This document shows, piece after piece, positions 1-5,917 of a stretch of DNA of 7,069 nucleotides (its first letter is position 1; each line of letters begins with the position of its first letter). The translations under genes were made by a program, and so were the position numbers. The DNA is taken from positions 1-7,069 of the forward strand of contig JAZSMU010000099.1 of NCBI GenBank assembly GCA_045536045.1, written 5' to 3'. The DNA comes from RGIG1918 sp045536045. GTDB taxonomy: Bacteria > Cyanobacteriota > Vampirovibrionia > Gastranaerophilales > Gastranaerophilaceae. A model generated the notes under the pieces. That model was not told the origin of the DNA and did not search any database. It worked only from the letters and a program-made list of their open reading frames with translations.

Positions 1-47
1 CCCCTACCACCCCAAGGTAGTACGCTACCAAGCTGCGCCACGTCCCG
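1..47 (-). tRNA. tRNA-Pro(GGG), 5' half, cut by window edge
   Basis: Read on the minus strand from 47 down to 1, this shows the 5' acceptor strand (CGGGACG, 47-41), TG, a D-arm with the usual GGTAGC loop sequence, and a perfect 5-bp anticodon stem (CTACC at 20-16 with GGTAG at 8-4). The stem encloses the 7-base loop TTGGGGT, so the anticodon is GGG (positions 13-11), which reads proline CCC/CCU codons. The variable loop, T-arm and 3' acceptor strand lie beyond position 1, so completeness cannot be judged. No well-spaced promoter is visible directly upstream. A TAAAAT sits at 53-48, but it is too close to the mature 5' end to be its -10, so the transcript probably starts further upstream and is trimmed by RNase P. 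Confidence 0.9.
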
Positions 48-65
48 ATTTTATTAAATTTTCAA
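37..65 (-). repeat. Direct repeat copy A: tRNA-Pro 5' end plus upstream flank
   Basis: This 29-base stretch matches 249-277 at 25 of 29 positions. The first ten bases (GCCACGTCCC on the plus strand) are identical. Copy A covers the 5' acceptor strand of the intact tRNA-Pro and 18 bases upstream of it, so the repeat crosses the mature 5' end. Confidence 0.75.
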
Positions 66-76
66 TTTAGTAGCTT

Positions 77-204
77 GGTAGCTGGTACGGTTTAGTGCTT
101 GTCGCTTGCTCATTGCAACCGCCTACGCACTGCACACACCAAAGCTCAGGTGCATTTTGCCAAGAAAAGTATTTCTAGGCTCAATTGCCCTCAAGTACGC
201 TACC
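77..204 (-). ncRNA. Possible structured RNA element, unassigned
   Basis: Ten complementary bases close this segment: GGTAGC/GTAC at 77-82 and 85-88 pair with GTACGCTACC at 195-204, leaving a 2-base bulge. Inside, read on the minus strand, are three hairpins. One is GCCTAGAAA-TACT-TTTCTTGGC with a single mismatch, one is TGCACC...GGTG(TG)TGCA, and the third has AGTGC/GCACT (94-98 with 127-131) at its base. Such a closed multi-hairpin layout suggests a folded RNA, but the closing stem is built from tRNA-derived sequence and no family is recognised. Transcription is not demonstrated. Confidence 0.25.
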
Positions 205-258
205 ACCTCTCAGAAACCTAACATTTAGTTAGCTTTCTTCGGCAGAGTGCCACGTCCC
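194..258 (-). pseudogene. Probable decayed tRNA-Pro fragment
   Basis: On the minus strand, GGGACGTGGC (258-249) matches the 5' end of the neighbouring tRNA-Pro. TGGTAGCGTACT (205-194) matches its D-arm exactly (30-19). Between them are 43 bases instead of 6, containing a small hairpin (CTAAC/GTTAG with a 5-base loop). The anticodon-arm equivalent after 194 is not recognisable as a stem. The two ordered matches on the same strand argue for a broken duplicate of the tRNA gene rather than chance. It cannot fold as a canonical tRNA. Confidence 0.5.
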
Positions 259-277
259 AATTTTGTAAAGTTTTCAA
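249..277 (-). repeat. Direct repeat copy B: detached tRNA-Pro 5' end
   Basis: This is the second copy of the 37-65 repeat, 212 bases away. It keeps the GGGACGTGGC start of the tRNA on the minus strand but does not continue into a tRNA. A 12-base match to the tRNA-Pro D-arm follows 43 bases later (at 205-194), where the intact gene has only 6 bases between the corresponding pieces. Confidence 0.75.
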
Positions 278-296
278 ATATAAAACTAACAAGTTC

Positions 297-331
297 GCAC
301 TTGTCGCCCGCTAAAGCAAGCTTCCAAGTGC
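297..331. repeat. Stem-loop, related to hairpin at 94-131
   Basis: Perfect 7-bp inverted repeat GCACTTG (297-303) / CAAGTGC (325-331). On the minus strand it encloses a second stem GCTTGC-TTTA-GCGGGC that closes with two G-U pairs. The flank resembles the 94-131 hairpin: both contain CTTGTCGC (plus strand, 98-105 and 300-307), at about the same distance from repeat copies A and B. The hairpin is therefore part of the same duplicated unit. Confidence 0.5.
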
Positions 332-394
332 TCACTTTTAGCATCTCAAAACAAATCTAGCAAATTTAAGACAATTTTTCAACAAGATTTTTTC

Positions 395-425
395 TTGACA
401 ATTCGCCTTTTTAGAATAATATAAT
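395..425 (+). promoter_or_regulatory. Sigma-70-type promoter of tRNA-Gln
   Basis: A consensus -35 TTGACA lies at 395-400. Two -10 hexamers overlap: TAATAT at 417-422 (16-base spacer) and a perfect TATAAT at 420-425 (19-base spacer). Either would start transcription at about 430-437, just before the mature tRNA at 438, as expected for a strongly expressed tRNA gene. Confidence 0.75.
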
Positions 426-437
426 GTTATACCAAAT

Positions 438-512
438 TGGGACATCGCCAAGCGGTAAGGCACCTGGTTTTGGTCCAGGCATTCGGAGGTTCGAATCCTT
501 CTGTCCCAGCCA
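438..512 (+). tRNA. tRNA-Gln(UUG), complete, CCA encoded
   Basis: The full cloverleaf can be drawn. The acceptor stem pairs TGGGACA (438-444) with TGTCCCA (502-508), followed by discriminator G509 and a genome-encoded CCA (510-512). The anticodon stem is CCTGG (463-467) / CCAGG (475-479) with loop TTTTGGT, placing anticodon TTG at 470-472, which reads glutamine CAA and by wobble CAG. The T-arm carries GGTTCGAATCC. It has its own promoter and terminator, so it is a monocistronic tRNA unit, oriented away from the tRNA-Pro. Confidence 0.97.
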
Positions 513-515
513 ATT

Positions 516-540
516 AACCTCTCTTTACGAGAGGTTTTTT
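516..540 (+). terminator. Intrinsic terminator of tRNA-Gln
   Basis: Perfect 8-bp stem AACCTCTC (516-523) / GAGAGGTT (529-536) with loop TTTAC, running into a tract of six T (535-540). It begins 3 bases after the encoded CCA. Confidence 0.92.
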
Positions 541-673
541 GTTGCAAAAAAGTGCCCATAGTCTTGCAGGTTGAGAAAAACTAACTGCGAAACGAGATTT
601 AAGTGTAAAATTGAGAATTTTGGACAACTAAAATTCAAAAGTCAGACAGTGAAAGTAAAATATATGACCGTTT

Positions 674-701
674 TTGTCATTGTAAAATTGTAAAATATAA
701 T
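674..701 (+). promoter_or_regulatory. Promoter for the gene at 743
   Basis: TTGTCA (674-679) and a perfect TATAAT (696-701) are separated by 16 bases, predicting a start near 708 and a leader of about 35 bases. The spacer consists exactly of two tandem copies of TTGTAAAA (680-687 and 688-695). Everything between the terminator at 540 and this promoter is AT-rich with no other feature I can support. Confidence 0.6.
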
Positions 702-742
702 ATGTTCTATTTTTATGGTAACATGAAAAAAAGGAGTTGAGT

Positions 743-1876
743 ATGAAAATTGAAATGGGTGAATCTCTTGTTTTATCTTGGCTTAGACATATTGAAAAAT
801 GTCAACTTGTGCAGTTAAATTGGAAGGTCTCAAATTGTTGGGAGGGTTATAATTCAGAAGAAGCAAAAACTTTGTATGAAAATATAAAAATACATTTTCC
901 TGTTTTTAAAAATAATTCAAATTTAGAACAATTAATCAAGCAAGCAGAACTCGATGCACTAGGAGTTTCTTTTAATAATAACAACTGTGAATATCATGCA
1001 GTGGATATTGCATATCATGAAAATGGTTTAAATTATGGTTCAACGCAAGAAACAATTGAAAGAATTCAAAAAAAGCTTTTACGCTCTGCTCTTGTTTTGT
1101 ATATGCAATTCAATATTAAAACTGGAAAAATTTACTTTCTTTCACCTAAAATAAACCCTGTGGTCATATTTGATTTGAAAGAAAAAATTGAACAAGTTGA
1201 AAGCTATATGAAAAATAATGGTTTTAATTTTGAATTCGTAGTTATAGCAAATTCTGATTTTAAAAGTAAGATATTAACACCGCTGCTAGACAAGCTTAAT
1301 TGTATAGCCGATACTTCAGAGTTATTTATGCGTTCAATTCAATTACTTAATGTATGCAATAATTATGAGACAAATGAAAATACAGTTTGCAATAATGAAA
1401 CTTTAATAAACAAAAAGCACGCAAAGATATTTTCTGGTCAAAAACATAAAGGCTATCAAAAAGAAAAAATTGAAAATGGAACAAAAAAACAAATATTAGT
1501 ACTTAAAGAAACTACTACTTCCCCAAAAAGTAAAGTTAATCTATCAAGACAAGATATTAAAAATATTTGCAAGAGTAAAGGATATAATGTAAATGTTACT
1601 TTCAATATTCCTTCAAAAAATGCAACACAAGATGTGTATTGGGTTAATCCAAAGGTTAATCATTTAAAAGAGGATTGGACTTTGGTATTAAATGATAATA
1701 TAAATAAAACTTTATATTGTTTTGATATTCCTGCGAATTCAATACATTATTCTCTCATTAAAATGAAAAATCAAGAAGAAATCGATTTTCAAATTAATTA
1801 CAGAGATTTAAATTTTACCGATAAAAGGAGTGGTTTGTTGTTTAAAAAATGGCTTGTTAAAACTATTGATTATTAA
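743..1876 (+). CDS. Conserved hypothetical protein, possible nuclease
   Basis: A 377-residue soluble protein with no signal peptide or membrane segment. I chose ATG 743 because AGGAG at 732-736 is 6 bases upstream. An in-frame TTG at 737 directly abuts that site and is unlikely to be used. The N-terminal part (MGESLVLSWLRHIEKCQ..., residues 5-19) and the block around residues 67-113 look like a conserved family of unknown function. That block has E69-x-D71, then AVDIAYHE (86-93), GLNYG and a KKLLR segment. The acidic pair, a buried strand ending in D88/E93 and later lysines recall the PD-(D/E)XK nuclease core, but the spacing and missing ExK make this only a guess. Residues about 208-265 are an Asn/Lys-rich linker. 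The C-terminal 110 residues form a second domain (YWVNP, W, LND, IPANSI). It is followed 30 bases later by the glycohydrolase gene, probably in one operon. Confidence 0.9.
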   Translation: MKIEMGESLVLSWLRHIEKCQLVQLNWKVSNCWEGYNSEEAKTLYENIKIHFPVFKNNSNLEQLIKQAELDALGVSFNNNNCEYHAVDIAYHENGLNYGSTQETIERIQKKLLRSALVLYMQFNIKTGKIYFLSPKINPVVIFDLKEKIEQVESYMKNNGFNFEFVVIANSDFKSKILTPLLDKLNCIADTSELFMRSIQLLNVCNNYETNENTVCNNETLINKKHAKIFSGQKHKGYQKEKIENGTKKQILVLKETTTSPKSKVNLSRQDIKNICKSKGYNVNVTFNIPSKNATQDVYWVNPKVNHLKEDWTLVLNDNINKTLYCFDIPANSIHYSLIKMKNQEEIDFQINYRDLNFTDKRSGLLFKKWLVKTIDY

Positions 1877-1906
1877 GTTTTAAAATCATAGTAGAGGAAT
1901 TGATTT

Positions 1907-2701
1907 ATGTTAGGTGCAATTATTGGCGATATTGTTGGAAGTCCATATGAATTTGATGAATTTAACATCAAAACAACAGATTTTCCTTTGTTTTCAGAAA
2001 TTTCTGGCATAACAGATGACACAATAATGACTCTTGCAGTTGCTCAAGGTCTTTTAAATGGCAAAAAAGACCCAGAAAAAACATATGAAGAAATAACAAA
2101 ATCTATGCAAAAATTAGGAAGAGAATATCCATATATGAGCTATGGTTATAATTTCCAACGTTGGTTATGTTCCAATGCTCCCAAGCCATATAATAGCTAT
2201 GGGAATGGCTCAGCAATGAGAGTTTCTGCTGTCGCTTGGTTTTTTGATAACTTAGAAGATGTTGAAAAATTTGCAAAAATTTCTGCTCTTCCAACACATA
2301 ATCACCCAGAAGGTATAAAAGGCGCTCAAGCCGTTGCATGTGCAATTTTTCTAGCAAGAAATGGTAAAACAAAAAGCGAAATCAAAAATTATATTATGAA
2401 AAAATATGCTTACGATTTATCTAAAACTTGTGATGAAATAAGACCAACCTATCATCACGTTGAAAGTTGTCAAGAGACTGTTCCTCAAGCTATAACAGCT
2501 TTTTTAGAAGGTGGTAGTTTTGAAGAAGTAATTAGGCTCGCAGTATCTTTAGGTGGCGATTCAGATACTTTAACAGCCATCGCAGGAAGCATTGCAGAAG
2601 CGTATTATCCAGTTCCAGAAGACATTAAGAACAGAGCATTAGAATTTTTAGATAATGATTTGATAAAAATTTATCAAGAATTTCAGGAGTCAATGTTATA
2701 A
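1907..2701 (+). CDS. ADP-ribosylglycohydrolase (DraG/ARH type)
   Basis: A 264-residue cytoplasmic member of the DraG/ARH family (COG1397), whose members hydrolyse ADP-ribose from modified side chains or other ADP-ribosylated acceptors using two Mg ions. The visible marks are GAIIGDIVGSPYE (3-15), the metal motif T36-D37-D38, GNGSAMRVS (99-107), THNHPEGIKGAQ (130-141) and the C-terminal metal motif GGDSDT with D218, D220 and T221. All key positions are present and the length is normal for the compact bacterial form. AGAGGAA (1893-1899) is a suitably spaced ribosome site. It lies 30 bases after the hypothetical gene and 7 bases before the methyltransferase-like gene. The substrate is unknown. 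DraG itself acts on nitrogenase reductase, but no nif gene is here, whereas two ADP-ribosyltransferases lie about 2.5 kb downstream on the other strand. Confidence 0.95.
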   Translation: MLGAIIGDIVGSPYEFDEFNIKTTDFPLFSEISGITDDTIMTLAVAQGLLNGKKDPEKTYEEITKSMQKLGREYPYMSYGYNFQRWLCSNAPKPYNSYGNGSAMRVSAVAWFFDNLEDVEKFAKISALPTHNHPEGIKGAQAVACAIFLARNGKTKSEIKNYIMKKYAYDLSKTCDEIRPTYHHVESCQETVPQAITAFLEGGSFEEVIRLAVSLGGDSDTLTAIAGSIAEAYYPVPEDIKNRALEFLDNDLIKIYQEFQESML

Positions 2702-2708
2702 TTTTCCT

Positions 2709-3386
2709 ATGCTCATGGAATTAAAAAACATTATAGACTTTTATTTAAGGAATTTAATTAGGGTTTCTAGGAAGAATTTTGTTGAAAAAAATCCTGATTT
2801 AATTGAAAGAAATGAAAAGGAAAACTTATACACGGAAGATGTTTTGGGGCAATATTTTCAAAAAGTTGAAAAAGATGAAATTAGGGTTTTAGATATTGGC
2901 ACAAAAAATTGGTTTTACGCTAAAGGAGAGCATAATTTCTTTTCAAAATTATATAAAAATTTTTCTATTGATGGTGTTGAAATAGACGCATACAGGCTAT
3001 ATTCAAATTTCTACAACAGGATGGAAGTTGCAAAATTTTACACAAAAAATCTTGATAATATGAATTATATTGCAGGAAATTTGCTTGATTTAAAAGGAAA
3101 ATATGACTATATAATTTGGTTTTTGCCATTTGTTCTAAAAAATCCACACAAGCTTTGGGGGCTTCCTATGAAATATTTTTGTCCAGAAAAAATGTTATCT
3201 CACTCTTATGATTTATTAAACCAAAATGGGCAAATGCTAATTATTAATCAAGGAGAAAAAGAGGCTCATGCTCAAGAGGAATTGTTTAGAAAATTAGGGA
3301 TTGAATACAAAAAATTGGGCGAAATTTCAAGCAACCATTTTGCTTACATTAACAAGCGTTTTGGCTTTGTTGTTTACAAAAAATAA
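2709..3386 (+). CDS. Class I SAM methyltransferase-like protein
   Basis: A 225-residue soluble protein with the order of a Rossmann-fold methyltransferase. Motif I is RVLDIGTKNWFYA (59-71). An acidic turn GVEIDAYR (89-96) is where the SAM ribose would bind. YDYIIWFLPF (132-141) takes the place of motif IV, and YDLLNQNGQMLIIN (167-180) is the usual late strand-helix-strand. Motif I lacks the classic GxGxG and substrate residues cannot be named, so catalysis is likely but unproven. The blocks AYRLYSN, YIAGNLL, WFLPFV, WGLP and NQGEKEA look like a conserved family that I recall from cyanobacteria-like genomes, without known function. The start is uncertain: ATG 2709 and ATG 2715 both lack a close Shine-Dalgarno, and AGGAG (2685-2689) is 19 bases from the first. 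Translation is probably coupled to the glycohydrolase, whose stop is 7 bases upstream. Confidence 0.85.
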   Translation: MLMELKNIIDFYLRNLIRVSRKNFVEKNPDLIERNEKENLYTEDVLGQYFQKVEKDEIRVLDIGTKNWFYAKGEHNFFSKLYKNFSIDGVEIDAYRLYSNFYNRMEVAKFYTKNLDNMNYIAGNLLDLKGKYDYIIWFLPFVLKNPHKLWGLPMKYFCPEKMLSHSYDLLNQNGQMLIINQGEKEAHAQEELFRKLGIEYKKLGEISSNHFAYINKRFGFVVYKK

Positions 3387-3402
3387 TCGTAATTTTTTCA
3401 GC

Positions 3403-3430
3403 TTGCCTTTAAATATATTTAAAATAAAAT
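3403..3430 (+). promoter_or_regulatory. Possible promoter and palindrome before phosphate operon
   Basis: A weak -35 (TTGCCT, 3403-3408) and -10 (TAAAAT, 3425-3430) stand 16 bases apart. Between and overlapping them is a perfect 16-bp palindrome, TTTAAATATATTTAAA (3408-3423), which could be an operator or merely AT-rich chance. No clear Pho-box-like direct repeats are visible. A promoter here is plausible because the next gene begins an independent functional unit with its own strong ribosome site. Confidence 0.35.
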
Positions 3431-3463
3431 TAAAGTGGAGAAATAGGAAAAGGAGGACAAAAA

Positions 3464-4105
3464 ATGCCAAATTTTAATTTATTATCATACATTATGCCCC
3501 CCGAAGACAAATTATTCTTCACTCATTTTCAAGAAAGTGCAACAGCATGCATTAAAACAGCTGAACTTTATAACGAAATTATGAAAAATTCATTCTCTGA
3601 AGAATACAGAGAACAAGCAATAACACTAAAGAAAAAAGGTAAAGTTTCCTATAAAGCTATTTTGAAATTATTAAACAAAAGCTTCATTACCCCAATTGAA
3701 AGGGAAGATATTCAAACAATTGCAGTTCAATTGAATAAAATTAACAAAAAAATTGCAAAAGCCTGCCTAAATCTTGAAGTTTATATGATTAATGTTTATA
3801 CAAACGAAATGAAAGAACAAGCAGAAGTGTTGCTTAAGGCAGTTAATAAACTATCTGAATTAGCACAAGAATTTAAAAAAGTTTCAGACACAGAAAAAAT
3901 TACTAAAATCAATATTGAAATGAAAGAAATTGAATCTATTGGGGATGAAATCCATAGACGCGCAATTCATGATTTATTTTCAGGAAAATATGACGCACTA
4001 GATGTCATCAAACTTAGAGATATCTATAAAGAAATTGAAAACGCACTAGATGCTTGTTATTTCGTAACAGACACAATTTTAAATATTGTTCTGAAGCAAT
4101 CATAG
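3464..4105 (+). CDS. DUF47/PhoU-like Pit accessory protein
   Basis: A 213-residue all-helical cytoplasmic protein of the DUF47 (PhoU_div, TIGR00153) family, which is typically encoded next to PiT phosphate transporters and is thought to regulate or assist them. Visible family marks are an N-terminal MPPEDKLFFTHFQESA (11-26), FITPIEREDIQTIA (74-87) in the middle, EIESIGDEIHRRAIHDLF (155-172), and LRDIYKEIENALDACYFVTDTI (184-205), the acidic helix that in PhoU proteins binds metal clusters. The first acidic motif common in PhoU (E-x-x-x-D before FITP) is replaced by a lysine-rich stretch. A perfect AGGAGG (3451-3456) lies 7 bases before the ATG. The stop is 9 bases before the transporter gene and overlaps its ribosome site, so the two are co-translated. 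Confidence 0.93.
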   Translation: MPNFNLLSYIMPPEDKLFFTHFQESATACIKTAELYNEIMKNSFSEEYREQAITLKKKGKVSYKAILKLLNKSFITPIEREDIQTIAVQLNKINKKIAKACLNLEVYMINVYTNEMKEQAEVLLKAVNKLSELAQEFKKVSDTEKITKINIEMKEIESIGDEIHRRAIHDLFSGKYDALDVIKLRDIYKEIENALDACYFVTDTILNIVLKQS

Positions 4106-4114
4106 AGGTGAGTT

Positions 4115-5125
4115 ATGACAATTATTTTACTTGCCTCAGTAGTGCTTCTAGCATTAATTTTTGAATTTATAAATGGTTTTCACGATTGTGCAAATGCAAT
4201 TGCAACAGTTGTTTCAACAAAAGTGTTATCTCCAAAACAAGCAGTATTTTTTAGTGCTCTTTTAAATTTTGCTGGTGCTCTAATGGGAACACACGTTGCA
4301 AAAACAATAGGCTCAGGAATTATTAACGCAGAAATAGTTACCTTAACTGTTGTTTTATGCGCATTATTGGCAGCAATTATTTGGAATTTAATAACTTGGT
4401 GGTTTGGGCTTCCATCAAGCTCATCACACGCATTAATTGGTGGGCTTTTGGGTGCAGCTTTAGTTAAAGCAGGAATTGACTCAATTCATTTAGACACCTT
4501 AACTCAAAAAGTTCTATACCCTATGTTTGGTTCACCTGTTTTAGGTTTTGTTGTTGGATTTTTCTTAATGCTTTTAATTGCTTGGATAATTATAATTTTT
4601 AAAGCAAACCCAGATTCAGTTAATAAAAAATTCAGAAAATTACAATTAATTTCATCAGCCCTGATGGCACTAAGCCACGGTTCAAACGACGCACAAAAAA
4701 CTATGGGTATAATCACGCTTGCACTAATTGCTGGTGGAGTTTTACAAACAAGTGGAAATGGCGAATTTGAAATACCAATTTATGTAATTATTACTTGTGC
4801 CCTAACTATGGCAGCAGGAACAATGAATGGTGGCTGGAAAATCATTAAAACTATGGGGCATAAAATCATTAAACTAAAGCCAATTCACGGCTTTGCTGCA
4901 GAAGGTGCTGCTGCTGGATTAATTTTAATAGCTTCACATCTTGGTATTCCATTGAGCACAACTCATGTTATTTCAACTTCAATTATGGGAGTTGGAACAA
5001 CATTTCACGCACACGCAGTTAAATGGAGAGTTGTTGGAAATATTGTTGTAGCTTGGGTTTTAACAATTCCAGCCTGCATATTAATATCTGCTCTATCATA
5101 CTATCTAATCCACAAAATATTCTAG
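4115..5125 (+). CDS. pit: PiT-family inorganic phosphate transporter
   Basis: A 336-residue integral membrane protein of the PiT family (PF01384), importing inorganic phosphate (often as a metal-phosphate complex) with a cation. It shows the internally repeated family signatures: GFHDCANAIAT (21-31) and SHGSNDAQKTMG (187-198). GLPSSSSHALIGG (98-110) pairs with GIPLSTTHVISTSIMGVG (277-294). These four elements form the two inverted halves of the transport core. About eight to ten hydrophobic segments are visible, with a short hydrophilic loop near 164-178, so it is the compact bacterial type. AGAGGTG (4104-4110) precedes the ATG by 4 bases. It follows its DUF47 partner and is the last gene of the plus-strand unit. 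Confidence 0.97.
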   Translation: MTIILLASVVLLALIFEFINGFHDCANAIATVVSTKVLSPKQAVFFSALLNFAGALMGTHVAKTIGSGIINAEIVTLTVVLCALLAAIIWNLITWWFGLPSSSSHALIGGLLGAALVKAGIDSIHLDTLTQKVLYPMFGSPVLGFVVGFFLMLLIAWIIIIFKANPDSVNKKFRKLQLISSALMALSHGSNDAQKTMGIITLALIAGGVLQTSGNGEFEIPIYVIITCALTMAAGTMNGGWKIIKTMGHKIIKLKPIHGFAAEGAAAGLILIASHLGIPLSTTHVISTSIMGVGTTFHAHAVKWRVVGNIVVAWVLTIPACILISALSYYLIHKIF

Positions 5126-5226
5126 TAAAAAGACAACAACAACGAAAAATTTAATCAAGAGAGGAAAAGCAAAAATAGTTGCAAAGCTTGGTCCTGCTTA
5201 TTAGAATCCACAGAATTGGTGCTTAA
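5126..5226. other. Convergent intergenic spacer without clear terminator
   Basis: The phosphate transporter gene and ADP-ribosyltransferase copy 1 end toward each other across 101 bases. I find no GC-rich hairpin followed by a T tract on either strand here, so transcripts may read into each other or end by another mechanism. Confidence 0.5.
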
Positions 5227-5871
5227 TTAATATTTATCAACATCAACTCTTGGTTCTTCTTTTGGGAAAACTTCTTCTAAATATTCAACTTTAGCAACTC
5301 CATTTCTATTAACTGGAGAAGTGAGTAAAAATTTTGAATTTCTTGGAAGTAGATATTCATGTTCGTTTAATGCAAAATCATCTTTGCAATTTGAATTTTT
5401 AAAGACTTTTTCAATATCAAGATAATCAGCACCAGCTGGAAGATTAATTTCTAAAACAACTCCGTTTCTTCCTGCAAACCTTTTTGCAACTTCAAATTCA
5501 GTTGTTGTTGAAGCAAAACCTCTGTCTGTATAAGTTTTGAAATATGTTTTTCCCTCAAGCAAATCTTTAAATTCATTAAATAAAACATCATCTTTGTTTA
5601 ATGTTGCGAAATTAATGCCTCTATATACCTTAACAGGGCGTTCTGTTTTTGAAGATTGAGCAAAAAATAAAGAATCTAATTCTTTCATGGTTTTATATTC
5701 AGAAGAAGAAATAGGTTTAAAACTTCTTAAAGATTTATTTAAAGAATAGCCAATATGAGGGTCTGAAACATAGTCTTGGGCATACAAAGAAAGTGTATTT
5801 GATTTTTGAGCTTTATCGGGCAAACGCAAAAAAGAAGGACAAATTTTGTTGTTAATGCTATTTATTTTCAT
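5227..5871 (-). CDS. ADP-ribosyltransferase domain protein, copy 1
   Basis: A 214-residue protein whose residues about 80-200 match the ADP-ribosyltransferase exoenzyme fold (PF03496-like, R-S-E class), which moves ADP-ribose from NAD+ to a target. The active-site parts are in order: VYRG with R84, GFASTT with S121, and E170-H-E172 before YLLPRNSKF. The ExE form is typical of arginine-specific enzymes. The N-terminal 75 residues (YVSDPHIGYSLNKSLRS core) are shared with the upstream paralogue. There is no standard signal peptide, and the first 25 residues are Asn/Ser/Lys-rich and look disordered. It lies 46 bases after the paralogue on the same strand, probably co-transcribed. No Shine-Dalgarno is seen before the ATG. 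Its role could be a secreted effector, a toxin or internal regulation. No obvious immunity gene is adjacent. Confidence 0.92.
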   Translation of the reverse strand: MKINSINNKICPSFLRLPDKAQKSNTLSLYAQDYVSDPHIGYSLNKSLRSFKPISSSEYKTMKELDSLFFAQSSKTERPVKVYRGINFATLNKDDVLFNEFKDLLEGKTYFKTYTDRGFASTTTEFEVAKRFAGRNGVVLEINLPAGADYLDIEKVFKNSNCKDDFALNEHEYLLPRNSKFLLTSPVNRNGVAKVEYLEEVFPKEEPRVDVDKY

Positions 5872-5917
5872 AACAAATAAAAAACAGTAAAGCTGAAAAT
5901 TTGCTATTTAAAATTAA

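Larger units (their letters stand above)
48..394. other. Gene-free region with tRNA-Pro remnants and hairpins
   Basis: No credible coding sequence is visible in these roughly 350 bases, and GC content is clearly higher (about 70-340) than in the genes to the right. The region holds a partial duplication of the tRNA-Pro 5' end with its flank, a second D-arm-like fragment, an inverted copy of the D-arm and at least three hairpins, each listed separately. I recognise no named RNA family (not tmRNA, RNase P RNA or SRP RNA by their conserved cores). A 6S-like or other structured RNA cannot be excluded. Confidence 0.6.

Noticed and set aside
438..512. tRNA-Gln as an attachment site of an integrated element
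   Set aside because: I found no second copy of its 3' end or T-arm sequence in the window and no integrase gene beside it.
338..559. Open frame of 73 codons on the minus strand
   Set aside because: It lies antisense across the tRNA-Gln gene, its promoter and terminator, and has no recognisable protein features.
737..745. TTG start two codons before ATG 743
   Set aside because: The AGGAG site ends at 736, leaving no spacing to TTG. ATG 743 is 6 bases away, which is normal.
2103..2372. Minus-strand open frame of 89 codons
   Set aside because: It is a shadow inside the glycohydrolase gene, whose family motifs establish the plus-strand frame.
2685..2701. AGGAG followed by ATG-TTA-TAA as a tiny leader gene
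   Set aside because: These are simply the last codons of the glycohydrolase in its own frame. The AGGAG may at most help re-initiation at the next gene.
2965..3147. Minus-strand open frame of 60 codons
   Set aside because: It is a shadow within the methyltransferase-like gene, with no independent support.
4504..4716. Minus-strand open frame of 70 codons
   Set aside because: It is opposite the PiT transporter gene, whose signatures are unmistakable.
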